In this document: positions 44,924 through 54,497 of the stretch, piece by piece
Numbering within the stretch: the first letter of the stretch is position 1
How the letters are laid out: every line of letters begins with the position of its first letter
NCBI RefSeq assembly: GCF_037102585.1
Contig: NW_027043829.1
Span: 372,001-436,000, forward strand
From: Saccharomycopsis crataegensis
Taxonomy: Eukaryota; Ascomycota; Saccharomycetes; Ascoideales; Saccharomycopsidaceae
DNA length: 64,000 bases
Reading direction: 5' to 3'
Position numbers and translations under genes: made by a program
Notes under the pieces: generated by a model
Told to the model about the DNA's origin: nothing
Database searches by the model: none
Seen by the model: only the letters and a program-made list of their open reading frames with translations

Positions 44924-46510
44924 TCAAGCTTCGTTTAATTCCTTAATCAACCCTGCTGGGTCATTGGCCTTCATTAAGGCTTCACCAACCAAGAAACCTT
45001 GTATGCCTTCCTTATGGTATTTTGCGGCTGTTTCCTTGTCAAATATACCAGATAACGCCAACAATATAGAATCTTTTGGCAAAAGACTGACCAAACTTGA
45101 AGATTTATTCAAGTCCACATTGAAAGTTGTCAAATCCCTGTTGTTGACACCAATAACTTTAGCACCGAGTTCTACCGCTGACTTCATTTCGTCAACAGTG
45201 TTGACTTCAACCAATGGTTCCATACCCAAAGAAACAGAGTATTGGTAGAGTTCTTTCAATGTAGCAACATCCAACATCTTGACAATAAGGAGAACAGTGT
45301 CTGCACCAGCAAGTCTAGCTTCAAGGATTTGGTATTTGTTGAAAATGAATTCTTTACGCAAGAGCAAAGGTCTAGACCCAGTGTCGGCACTGTGTTTATC
45401 TAGCAACTTGCGGATATTTTTCAAATCTTCAATAGAACCTTTAAACCAGTGTGGTTCAGTGAGAACGGAAATGGCAGTGACACCAGCTTTTGCATATCTT
45501 TCTGCTTGATGAAGAGCATTAATATTCAAAGCAATGTCACCTTTTGATGGCGAAGCTCTTTTGATTTCTCCAAGTACGGAATTCTTCTTTCCGATGTTGT
45601 CTTTAAGGGCCTTATAGAAATCCAAAACACTAGGAGCTAATCCTAAACTATACAATGTTTCCAAATCATTAAAAGTCTGACCAGGAATAGCTTCTTGGAT
45701 TTTGTAATCTTGTTTGCGCTGAGCATAGATCTCGTGAAGGATGTTCTTTTTCCCAGATGACACAATATTTGATCTGGTGTATGAAGATTCCAATTTTTCT
45801 TGTTCTTCCCAAGTAGCGGCTGAATATGATAACAAATTTCTAATCATTAAATGTCCTTCTTCGGTGAGAATAGATTCTGGGTGGAATTGCACCCCTTCAA
45901 TAACATACTTTTTATGACGAACACCCATAACAATGCCGCCATCAGTTTTTGCAGTCAAAACCAATTCATCAGGCAAAGAACTGATATTACCTGCCAATGA
46001 ATGATATCTAGTGACTGATATACCTTGTGGCACACCTTTGAACATACCCTTACCATCATGAGTAATTGTGGATGTCTTACCGTGAACAATTTCCCCGGCA
46101 TATTCTACAATACCGCCAAATACGTGGTACATAGCTTGTTGACCTAAACAAATACCGAAGATTGGTTTTTTACCAGCAAAGTGTCTGATAATATTTTGAC
46201 AGATACCAGAATCAGTAACAGGATGTCCTGGCCCAGGGGAAAGGACGATGATATCATAATCTTTAGCTTCTATTTCAGAAACTGAGATCTTGTCATTTCT
46301 GTAAACCTCGACATTGGCACCTTCTTGACATAAATATTGATAAATGTTCCTATAATCATAATTGTTAGTATTTCCCAAATAAATTTGCTTTCAGATCTAT
46401 TTTCCATGGATCACAACCCCGGCAAAGAGTAGGAAGACTTACCAAGTAAAGGAGTCATAGTTGTCTACTAAAATCACCCTTTTAGACAGGGCCTGTTTCT
46501 GTGCACTCAT
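44924..46510 (-). CDS. TRP3: Bifunctional anthranilate synthase glutaminase / indole-3-glycerol-phosphate synthase Trp3 (one intron)
   Basis: Exon 1 is 46443-46510 and exon 2 is 44924-46349, joining to 497 residues (yeast 484). Exon 1 gives [22 protein letters not shown], and the split Trp codon TG/G restores [16 protein letters not shown] as in yeast. The intron (46350-46442, 93 nt) has donor GTAAGT, branch TACTAAC and acceptor TAG. The glutaminase domain has GICLGQQ (Cys about 90) and [12 protein letters not shown]; the IGPS domain has [23 protein letters not shown] and VGVNNRDL. It supplies ammonia to Trp2 and makes indole-3-glycerol phosphate in tryptophan synthesis. S. cerevisiae TRP3 lacks this intron. 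Starting at the ATG inside the intron would lose the N-terminal beta strand. Confidence 0.96.
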
Positions 46511-46552
46511 TTTCTAAGCTCTAAGTCGTTGTTTTATTAATCCTAATGAAGG

Positions 46553-46559
46553 TGACTCA
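46553..46559 (+). promoter_or_regulatory. Gcn4-type site TGACTCA upstream of TRP3
   Basis: Perfect TGACTCA, the Gcn4 consensus, 43 bp upstream of the TRP3 ATG in the 238-bp TRP3/MED5 divergent promoter. TRP3 is a classic general-control gene, so function is likely; the closeness to the ATG is unusual. Confidence 0.7.
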
Positions 46560-46640
46560 ATACATATTATTTATTAGTCAATTTTTTCAGTAGTTGATTT
46601 TTTTCGTGATGGACAATCATCCATAAAGTTGGTGCACTGT

Positions 46641-46650
46641 GTGCGTTTAG
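46641..46650 (+). promoter_or_regulatory. Shared promoter 10-mer GTGCGTTTAG (MED5-like copy)
   Basis: One of three exact copies in the window, 99 bp from its last base to the MED5-like ATG at 46749. An inverted relative (complement CTGCGTTTGG) lies about 45 bp downstream. Other copies: 8183-8192 (DPB11) and 16449-16458 (URK1). The binding factor is unknown. Confidence 0.5.
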
Positions 46651-46748
46651 AGGAGTTTGGCGAATTTTCATTTCTTATAGAAAAAAAATAGTGCCAAACG
46701 CAGCCTATTTATTAATAACAAGAATCTTTATTGGAATATCACATAGTT

Positions 46749-49700
46749 ATGGATGAATTGACACTCGTAAATGGAGCACATTCAAAGAACACGGTGGAAG
46801 TATTATACCAGCCAATAAATCTTGAGATTCTCATTAATTCTTGTTTAAGGCGCCGATTTACCCCAGCAAGTTTCAAATTATTGTTTATTCAATTTGATAC
46901 AAAGTATAATGTGTCCATTGATGAATTCATAACGGTGGTATCGAATTTCGCCACATCATTGGAAAATGAATTTCTCTATGAATACATTTACGAAATAGTG
47001 ATTATGCTGCATGGTTCCAATGCTAAAATAGGTCTAAGTTCTGTGTTTAGCAGGTTGAGTGATACCAATCAACTATTTCAAGTCCAATTTTTAAATGGAA
47101 TAGTAAATAATATGACATATCTCAAGAGATTGGTGACACAAATATTTGACTCATATGACAAGGAGAATAATGGAATAGGTCAGCTGTCTTATAACGAGTT
47201 TTTCGTAAACTTGAACCAATTCATCTCCAGTGCAGATACCGCACAAATTGACCTTATTAAAGAAATAATATATTTCCTCGGTGTTCTAATTGAGACAATA
47301 ATATCATTAAGCAAGTACCCAAACAATAAAATCAAAGACAAACATGATACGAAACATTTGAAAGCAAACAAAGACTTGTTTATGATACCCAAGGAATTTA
47401 TTGAGCACATATATGAATTCATAAACAAGCTATCACAATCAAATAAGGAACTCAGCTACTTATGCACATATTTAGAGGACTTAATCAAAAAGTATTTCAA
47501 ACATTTGAATCATATTTCTTCGCTATCCTACGCCGGCTCATCACATAATGCATTCAAAGCCCTCAAGTTGATATGGCTCAATAATGTTATCATGAACATG
47601 CGTATCAACGAAGAATTCTTTTTATTGACATTTGAATATTTTTTGAAAAATGAATTGAAGATTTTGAATATTAGAAGTGATGGCGATGATATGAAATTAT
47701 TGATTAATAATTTAATAGACACACTGATGGAAATGTACTGTGTATCGATTGTTAATAGGTCACCATTACAGATACTCAATAAATGGAAATTGTTCATTGA
47801 GAAGCAATTGCCACTATTGATACTTCGTATAAAGGAGAAACGAGAATGCTTGCTTGGAGAAGGTGAAAACATGGAGAAAATGGACCTCGAAGACCTCAAA
47901 TCTGATGAGGAACTTGAAAAATCAATTAGTCTCTCAAAAACTTCCAGAACATCTCCATTTTCAAAATCAATTCAAGGTGCTATTGTGGAATCCATCTCAT
48001 ACTTGGATTCGAAAATTGTAAAAATTTTAAAACTTTTTGCCAACGATGATCGACAAAATAAGAACGACTTAATCACAAATCCTGAGGCAACACGCGCGGT
48101 AATAGACTATCTCAAAATCCTAGAAAAAAGTGAAAAAGTTGATATTTTTGCCTCGCTTCCTCCAACTATCGTTGATAGTCGACAAAGTTTCTTGAGAAGT
48201 TGTGTCGCTTTGAATTTGATCACCACTGAAGATTTCGCATCTTGCTTAAGAGATGATGTGAAGTCAGAGATGGTAATATTGAATACAACCGATGTTGCAA
48301 AAGATCCTCAAAGCGGAGAATTCATCTATGACCTAACAAAGCACATTAACGATATATTTCTATCAAAAAATCCAGAATTTGATGCTGTTGACGCATCAGC
48401 CCTCACGAGATTTTTATACCACATTCCTAGCTTTGAAGCCACTACACAATATCAAATTTCACTCACTTTACTCAACACTTTGAAGTCACTAATCTCCGAC
48501 AAGAAGGATCTATACTTGAGGAGGTTGTCGCTCTCGTTACTCTTGAATTTAGAAAGTTTGGATATTATTATTTATTTTTTGAGTCCAATCAGATTTGTGG
48601 AGCCAATATTGAACTACTTAGATAATATGAAAGAAGCAGATGATGGCGAGGAGGACTTGAACTTTCAAGATACTTTCACGGATTTTGGCTGTATGTTTTT
48701 ATTTCTTTTTGCGATAATTAAGAGGTATGGTGTTAACCTCGAAGATATATTGGAAATCAAAAGCCAAGACAATTCATTCTGTCTCTATTTTCTATCAAAA
48801 TCTGGCAATAAGAAAGATACTGGAGTGGAAAATTATCACCAAGATAAAACACATCTTAATTTAGGTCAAGAATTGATCAATAATTGGATAAGTGAATTAT
48901 TTTATTCTTCTAGCGGTATATCTGATGAGCTAATAAGCCAGTCTTCTGCTAAACAATGCTTTAGGTTGATTCCAGTTATTTTCCAGCAAGCTTTTTTGGC
49001 ATATAAACAAGGATTAATTGATTTTGAAATTTTCAAAAATGGGGTTGAATATTTTTTCCAACCATTCTTGTTGGCACCTTTGTTGGATATTTTTAATTGG
49101 TTAGATAGTTTAATATGGAGCTTAACACCTATAAGAGATGAAAATGACAAGAAGGATTTTCAATTAATTTTGAATGTTTTGTCATATTTGTTGTTCCCAG
49201 TGGTGAATGAAGAGGCAAAAGTTATTCACGGTTTAATTTTGCAATTTGTTGCGCCAAAGCTTTTAAAATCCATCAGCACCGTGGAACAGATTTATAATTC
49301 CGATACTGTTTTGCGTAATAGATTAGGAGGACAAATAATTTTGAGTCCAAGAATTTTTGAATTATTGAAACAAAAAATCAACCAAAATAGCTATTCATTT
49401 AATTTGAGCTTAATAGTTTCCAATAATCTATTTACCAGCAATGATTTAAGGTTACATTTTGATATTAAACTCTCGAATAATGAAAGTAACACGCATGCAA
49501 ACTCCAACAGCGTCAGTCAAAATCCAGAGCCTTTTAACGAGTCTCCTTTCAGTCTACTTGAGGAACAGATTAACTCTTTAGTTCTTTGGTCTTATTATTC
49601 CCATCAATCTTCAGGAACTCCTAAATTCGATCCTTATTTAATACATTTAGCAGTAATGACTGCGAGTGGGAAAGAGGTTATAAATTTCTTCATCTCCATG

Positions 49701-50348
49701 ATAATTGCTTATGAAAAAATTTTAAGAGATTTATATGTTTCAAGTACCAACACTGACTCAAAGGAGGGACTACTGAATTCCATAAACACCCAGAGCAGGA
49801 ATTTTGCAGTGGAACAACTAAAAAAGAAAATTCTTGGAAGAAAAAAAGGACAGAGTCTTACAAACCAAAACATCCATGAAATCATCTGTGCTCTTGTGGA
49901 TGTTCTTGCGACTCATATTGCTAGTTACTGTGATACTAGCGACAGGGAAAGAGTTATCTATTGGCAAAATAACCTATCAATAGCACTGGCTGGAGAGGAA
50001 TCAACCGTTGTTGATAATACTGATATTAAAAATGAAAAGGATGATAGTCTGTCGCCAGAAGCCAAAATGATTCAACAAAAGAATACAGAAGTAATAAAAC
50101 CTTTGAATAACTGTTCGCACAAGGGCAAGAGATCTTTTGAGCTGTCCCAGGATGAGTTATTTATTGCTCTTAAACAAATACAAAAGGAGCTTGACGCTGG
50201 TCAATCCAAGTCAACAGGGGAAGTGAAAAGAAGAAGACAAGTGACAGATAATGGGGAATCTAGAAAGAAGACAAGAACGGTTAAATTGTTAATTGATGGT
50301 GTACAGAATCAACTACTGCAATTTACCTATAGTTCCAAATTGAATTGA
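46749..50348 (+). CDS. MED5: Probable Mediator subunit Med5/Nut1
   Basis: 1,199 residues from ATG 46749; six upstream in-frame codons start with TTG. The N-terminus reads ILINSCLRRRFTPASFKLLFIQF, similar in spacing to yeast Nut1 (LALKCAERQLTSMEFSNLYKEFF). The body is helical and Leu-rich without enzymatic motifs, as expected of this tail-module subunit of Mediator (yeast Nut1 is 1,132 residues). The C-terminus becomes charged and basic (KRRRQVTDNGESRKKTRT), consistent with a nuclear protein. Similarity is weak overall, so the call rests on the N-terminal signature and length. No repeats, membrane spans or signal peptide seen. Confidence 0.62.
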   Translation: MDELTLVNGAHSKNTVEVLYQPINLEILINSCLRRRFTPASFKLLFIQFDTKYNVSIDEFITVVSNFATSLENEFLYEYIYEIVIMLHGSNAKIGLSSVFSRLSDTNQLFQVQFLNGIVNNMTYLKRLVTQIFDSYDKENNGIGQLSYNEFFVNLNQFISSADTAQIDLIKEIIYFLGVLIETIISLSKYPNNKIKDKHDTKHLKANKDLFMIPKEFIEHIYEFINKLSQSNKELSYLCTYLEDLIKKYFKHLNHISSLSYAGSSHNAFKALKLIWLNNVIMNMRINEEFFLLTFEYFLKNELKILNIRSDGDDMKLLINNLIDTLMEMYCVSIVNRSPLQILNKWKLFIEKQLPLLILRIKEKRECLLGEGENMEKMDLEDLKSDEELEKSISLSKTSRTSPFSKSIQGAIVESISYLDSKIVKILKLFANDDRQNKNDLITNPEATRAVIDYLKILEKSEKVDIFASLPPTIVDSRQSFLRSCVALNLITTEDFASCLRDDVKSEMVILNTTDVAKDPQSGEFIYDLTKHINDIFLSKNPEFDAVDASALTRFLYHIPSFEATTQYQISLTLLNTLKSLISDKKDLYLRRLSLSLLLNLESLDIIIYFLSPIRFVEPILNYLDNMKEADDGEEDLNFQDTFTDFGCMFLFLFAIIKRYGVNLEDILEIKSQDNSFCLYFLSKSGNKKDTGVENYHQDKTHLNLGQELINNWISELFYSSSGISDELISQSSAKQCFRLIPVIFQQAFLAYKQGLIDFEIFKNGVEYFFQPFLLAPLLDIFNWLDSLIWSLTPIRDENDKKDFQLILNVLSYLLFPVVNEEAKVIHGLILQFVAPKLLKSISTVEQIYNSDTVLRNRLGGQIILSPRIFELLKQKINQNSYSFNLSLIVSNNLFTSNDLRLHFDIKLSNNESNTHANSNSVSQNPEPFNESPFSLLEEQINSLVLWSYYSHQSSGTPKFDPYLIHLAVMTASGKEVINFFISMIIAYEKILRDLYVSSTNTDSKEGLLNSINTQSRNFAVEQLKKKILGRKKGQSLTNQNIHEIICALVDVLATHIASYCDTSDRERVIYWQNNLSIALAGEESTVVDNTDIKNEKDDSLSPEAKMIQQKNTEVIKPLNNCSHKGKRSFELSQDELFIALKQIQKELDAGQSKSTGEVKRRRQVTDNGESRKKTRTVKLLIDGVQNQLLQFTYSSKLN

Positions 50349-50859
50349 ATGAAACAGTACGGTAGAATAAAACTATCCAATACATTTGTAACCTCGTTAA
50401 CATGAAAATCATGGCTTGTAGACTGATGATGTCAAAATCAGGGCTAAAAAAGATGTGAAACGGTGAAATTGTCACGTGGAACACTCATCTTTTCTTTTTT
50501 TTTTTTTTTTTTTTGGCACATCATTTTTATGTGTGCACCCAGCTGAGCTATGGTAATTCAGGAACTATAGGAATATATGGAAAAAATAATGAAAAACAAC
50601 TTTAAAGTAATAAGAAGTATAGATTGCTGATACTAAACATACGATAGCTATGCATGGAACTGTTCTTGGGTGGGTATATATTTGCTAAAAGTAATATGAT
50701 AGATCATCCGTGATTCAGGATTGCGGGCTAAAATTGTGCGTGTTTGGGAATCTGTTACTGTGCATGCCATATATATAATCTACAAGAGCCCCCCTGACTA
50801 CGGGAGGTGACCGGCAAACCAGATTTTTTTTTCGGTAAATTGTTGACAAGATTTCAAAA
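50349..50859. other. Promoter spacer of the BEM1-like gene
   Basis: 511 bp with a CACGTG box (about 50474-50479) and a T tract of more than 20 (about 50493-50514). A C-rich then G-rich patch (CCCCCCTGAC, GGGAGGTGACC) lies 50-70 bp before the ATG. No gene seen. Confidence 0.55.
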
Positions 50860-53391
50860 ATGGAGCCGTTGTACTATACAAATGCTCATAATGATTACTT
50901 CAAGTCGATCTCCAAGAGATCTAAATCTCAAAAGGAAAAGGACAGGAAAAATCGGAGCTCTATCACCAGCTTTTCACTTCCTCCTCAAATGAATCAGACG
51001 AACCAGATGCTTCAAAGCAGCCAAGTAAGCCAATTGAATTCATTGGCTCAAATAAAAGAGACCCCGGACAGTTTCCAATATAAAACTCATTACAAAAAGT
51101 TTTCTAATCTCTCTGCTAGTGCTCCAAAGGGGGGAAACGGATTCATTAGTTCACCAACTTCTTCTTCCACTCCAATATCAATTTCAACCAGCCCATCATC
51201 CAAAATTCCTACAATAATCTTAGTTGCGGCTCAAGATTACCAAGCCAGAAATAAGAATGAGATCTCAGTCTATTCCAAGGAGCATTTGAAGTTGATGTCA
51301 AGAAAAGGAAATGGCTTAATCTTGGTAAAGAATATTAGTCGAATAGGTATGCCAGGTTTGATTCCAACATCATTGGTAAAAATTGTGGATTTGGATAACA
51401 GGGTTGGGAATGGCCCAAGACAAAAATATGATATGAATTGGTTGAATACTCCAGATACTGTGAGTCAGTATGAAAAAAACAATTACGGATATTCCACGGA
51501 AATAGGATCTCCTCAACCATATACGTCCTTTTCGGCTCCTGATACTACTCCAACAAGATCAGGATCTTTGTCGATTAGCAAACCAACGCCAATAAATTAC
51601 CAAAAGCACAATGCTTCGACTCCAGAGCAAAACTACAGCTATGATGGCAAAGGCCAGTACAGCAAGGAGTCTGCAGAAACAGTCAATTCATTTGATAAGG
51701 ATCTTAGAAGAGTGAATTCTAACTCTACTATTGGCTCGACTGTTTCTTCAATACATTCGTTCAATTTGAAACAATCGTTATCAAATTGCAGCAGTCCTGC
51801 CCTTAGTGATGATGAAGGCCTTGAAAATGACATCAATCCTTACCTAGAGGAAGATCAAGATGATGATTATGATGGAGATTTAACGGGATTTTATCAGGAA
51901 CATAGTGATTCCAACTATTCTAACATTCTATTAGAAATAGATAGTGTTTGCGTATCTAACGTTTATAATGCTAATGGCCGGTACTGGTATAAAGTTGAAA
52001 TTTTTTTCAAGAATGGCAACAAAAGATTCTTACGGCGTTACTACCAAGACTTCCATGATTTACATACGTGTATCGCGAATTACATTAATAATGCAGAGAA
52101 CTACATGGATAATGATCTTCATTTGATGCCAAAAATGCCAGGTCCAATTCCTAGACCTGACCCAAATAACCCTTCGAAAAATTTGCTACAGAGATGCCAC
52201 GATTTAAATATCTATTTCCACCAATTATATCTCAAGTTGGTAAATGACGGCTACAATAATGAAGTTTTTGAGGGATGGGTTCATCCAAGATTTGGTGATT
52301 ATGATATGAATGGTGATGACCCAGCTGCTGCCTCTTTGGATAACTCTATTATTTTTGAGAGGCCAATTTGTGCCAATGATCAAGAAGGCAGCTTGTCTAA
52401 CGATGATCATGACAATTTTAGAATGCAGCAGCAGCAAACAAAATATAATACAGCTTTGGGATCCCCAAAAATTGCAGTTCCAAAATCAGAATTTTCCTCT
52501 TTTAATGGCGGAGAAGGTCAAATGGATGATTATTATCATAATAATAATAATAAAAACAGTCTATATACTCATAGTAATACTAGTGCTAATAGTATGAATG
52601 TTCCTCAACAATCTGTTAGACAACATAATAGACCCCCAATTTCGGCTGCCTCATCACCAAAAATAAAACAGCAAGTTATTAATAAGAACTTGCCACCAAT
52701 TCCAATGGGCGACTCTTTAGCTCCTCCAACACCTGTTTCGATAAAAAGAACTCACCCAACTCCAATATCTACCAAAAATAAACAACAATTCAACCAATTG
52801 AAATATTCTCCTTTTAGTCAAAGTGAAGAGGATGATGAGGAGAAAGAATATTCAAAGTTTTACAAATCTAATAATGATATCATGCAAGAAATTGAGAGTG
52901 AATTGAGTATCGGAAATGTCAGTATCATCGACAATTCCCAAGCTTTATCTTTCAAAGCTTCTTCAAACCCATCACAAGCCCTTAATCTTGCCATCACTGT
53001 TTCTACGCCTACTTCATCTACATTTTCTTCTTCAGAGAATTCGACTGAAAGCACCAACGCTGATGCACTGTTAAGCTTCTCTCAACACCAAATTTCAGGC
53101 CCACAAATCCGAGTCAAGGTGTTCTATAATGATGGTGAAGATATATTTATTACAAAGGTCCCTGTGTCACTTAATTTGTACCAATTGAAGAATAAAATTT
53201 TTGTCCGTATTAAGGCTGATTTTGAAAAGAGAAGCCCTGCTCTTAACAGAAAGCTAGTTTCCGATAAAAACATGTTCTTGTTCAATAAGGATTCCAATGG
53301 AGTGTATAGTGCTATTAAAGATGATATTGGATTAAGAAACGTTATTAGAGTGTCAAAAGGTAAAATCTCTGTCAGAGTTGAATTAGATTGA
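50860..53391 (+). CDS. BEM1-like polarity scaffold with one atypical SH3, PX and PB1 domains
   Basis: 843 residues. The domain order is SH3 (about 118-176), a long Ser/Thr/Pro-rich linker, PX (about 357-475) and a C-terminal PB1 (about 747-843). The SH3 aligns with the second SH3 of yeast Bem1: ISRIGMPGLIPTSLVKIVDL against [20 protein letters not shown]. The PX keeps KRFLRRYYQDFHDLH and PGPIPRP, as in Bem1 (KRYYQDFYDLQ; PGPVPY). Yeast Bem1 (551 residues) has two SH3 domains; here the first is missing. The usual SH3 Trp (CEWFIAKP in Bem1) is replaced by Leu (GNGLILVKN) and ALYDF by AAQDY. It could be the BEM1 orthologue or a diverged paralogue; a role near Cdc42/Cdc24 is inferred from PX and PB1. 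Confidence 0.8.
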   Translation: MEPLYYTNAHNDYFKSISKRSKSQKEKDRKNRSSITSFSLPPQMNQTNQMLQSSQVSQLNSLAQIKETPDSFQYKTHYKKFSNLSASAPKGGNGFISSPTSSSTPISISTSPSSKIPTIILVAAQDYQARNKNEISVYSKEHLKLMSRKGNGLILVKNISRIGMPGLIPTSLVKIVDLDNRVGNGPRQKYDMNWLNTPDTVSQYEKNNYGYSTEIGSPQPYTSFSAPDTTPTRSGSLSISKPTPINYQKHNASTPEQNYSYDGKGQYSKESAETVNSFDKDLRRVNSNSTIGSTVSSIHSFNLKQSLSNCSSPALSDDEGLENDINPYLEEDQDDDYDGDLTGFYQEHSDSNYSNILLEIDSVCVSNVYNANGRYWYKVEIFFKNGNKRFLRRYYQDFHDLHTCIANYINNAENYMDNDLHLMPKMPGPIPRPDPNNPSKNLLQRCHDLNIYFHQLYLKLVNDGYNNEVFEGWVHPRFGDYDMNGDDPAAASLDNSIIFERPICANDQEGSLSNDDHDNFRMQQQQTKYNTALGSPKIAVPKSEFSSFNGGEGQMDDYYHNNNNKNSLYTHSNTSANSMNVPQQSVRQHNRPPISAASSPKIKQQVINKNLPPIPMGDSLAPPTPVSIKRTHPTPISTKNKQQFNQLKYSPFSQSEEDDEEKEYSKFYKSNNDIMQEIESELSIGNVSIIDNSQALSFKASSNPSQALNLAITVSTPTSSTFSSSENSTESTNADALLSFSQHQISGPQIRVKVFYNDGEDIFITKVPVSLNLYQLKNKIFVRIKADFEKRSPALNRKLVSDKNMFLFNKDSNGVYSAIKDDIGLRNVIRVSKGKISVRVELD

Positions 53392-54497
53392 TTTTTAGTT
53401 ATTTTTTATTTATGCGTGTTAATTTTTTAGATTTCTTTTCCATTTTTGCTTTGATATGTTTCTGCTTTTCTTCACTTGTTCGATTTTGTTTAAGTAATAA
53501 ATTAAGGGTAAATTTTCATTTTCAAACATCTCTGTAGGAGCAGGATTATTTAAGATCATTGAGCTCTGTTTATCCCAATATACTAAAAAAAAAATGAAAT
53601 CACTGTGTACCGTACACATACAAAAAAGTCCAAAAATAAATTTTTTAGAATAGAAACTCCCAATACATAATGTTGTTATCATATTGAGATATTTTTATGT
53701 CAACCTCTTGGCACATTTCAATATTGTTTAAACTATGAAAAATGTGTGTCTGGTGTAGAACAAACCCTCAGTACACATGTTATTACCATATTGGGGTACT
53801 TTATTCCTGGCATGTTTCAAAACTATGAAGAATAATAACCCCCATTATACACACTAAATTTGGTGCAAACATCAAAAATAACCCCCTTTTTACACAGTGA
53901 AGAAATTCTTCACCAAAAACAAAAAAAATACAACCCCCTATTCTGTGATGCTAGCAAATATTTACACGTGATATTCACGACATTTTGGCACACTGTAGCG
54001 GTCGGTACCTTTTAGCAATATAATTAAGTCAGGTAGTTAAACAAACCGAGCCAATCAAGACATTGTATTCAATTTAACGATATGTACCTTTCAGGATTAA
54101 GATGTAAGATATAATTCTATCGTAAAGAGATAAGATATAATAAATAAGTATTAATTAATTGTTCGATGATTCTCATATAAAATGAGTAATAATAAAAGAA
54201 GATGAGAAAATAATGTGATCACAAGCTGCAGCTTTTGAAAAAAAAAACTCACTGACCGAAACGAAGTCTCTGAAATGTGACAAAGTTTGATATCCCAATA
54301 AGGTAATAACATATGTATTGGGGGCTTTTCAACATATTAACTGATTACGGATAACACTTGCTTGAGATAACTTACCCGGCCCAACAACATCAAAGCATTT
54401 CATTCCCCCTTACACACGATTGTTCTATAACTATCTTTGAAGCATAAACTCAATTCAACATTTAGTTAGATAGTATTTCATTTTATATTTAGCAGCA
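53392..54497. other. 1.1-kb spacer rich in degenerate repeats
   Basis: No coding sequence. Besides the inverted-repeat element listed next, it holds four related C-rich motifs (AACCCCC or similar then TACACA or TGTGA) at about 53763, 53837, 53881 and 53933, and two diverged direct copies of a 60-80 bp stretch (TTGGCACATTTCAA and CTGGCATGTTTCAA). Confidence 0.6.
53659..54322. repeat. Inverted-repeat-bounded segment, possible decayed MITE-like element
   Basis: A 32-35 bp sequence at the left (53659-53690, starting CCCAATACAT) recurs in reverse complement at the right (54288-54322, ending ATGTATTGGG). A third, direct copy lies inside (53765-53799). Each copy is itself a weak palindrome (CCCAATA...TATTGGG). 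The left and right ends match perfectly for the outer 10 bases and imperfectly after that. No target-site duplication or transposase was seen, so it is either a non-autonomous remnant or an array of protein-binding sites. Confidence 0.6.
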
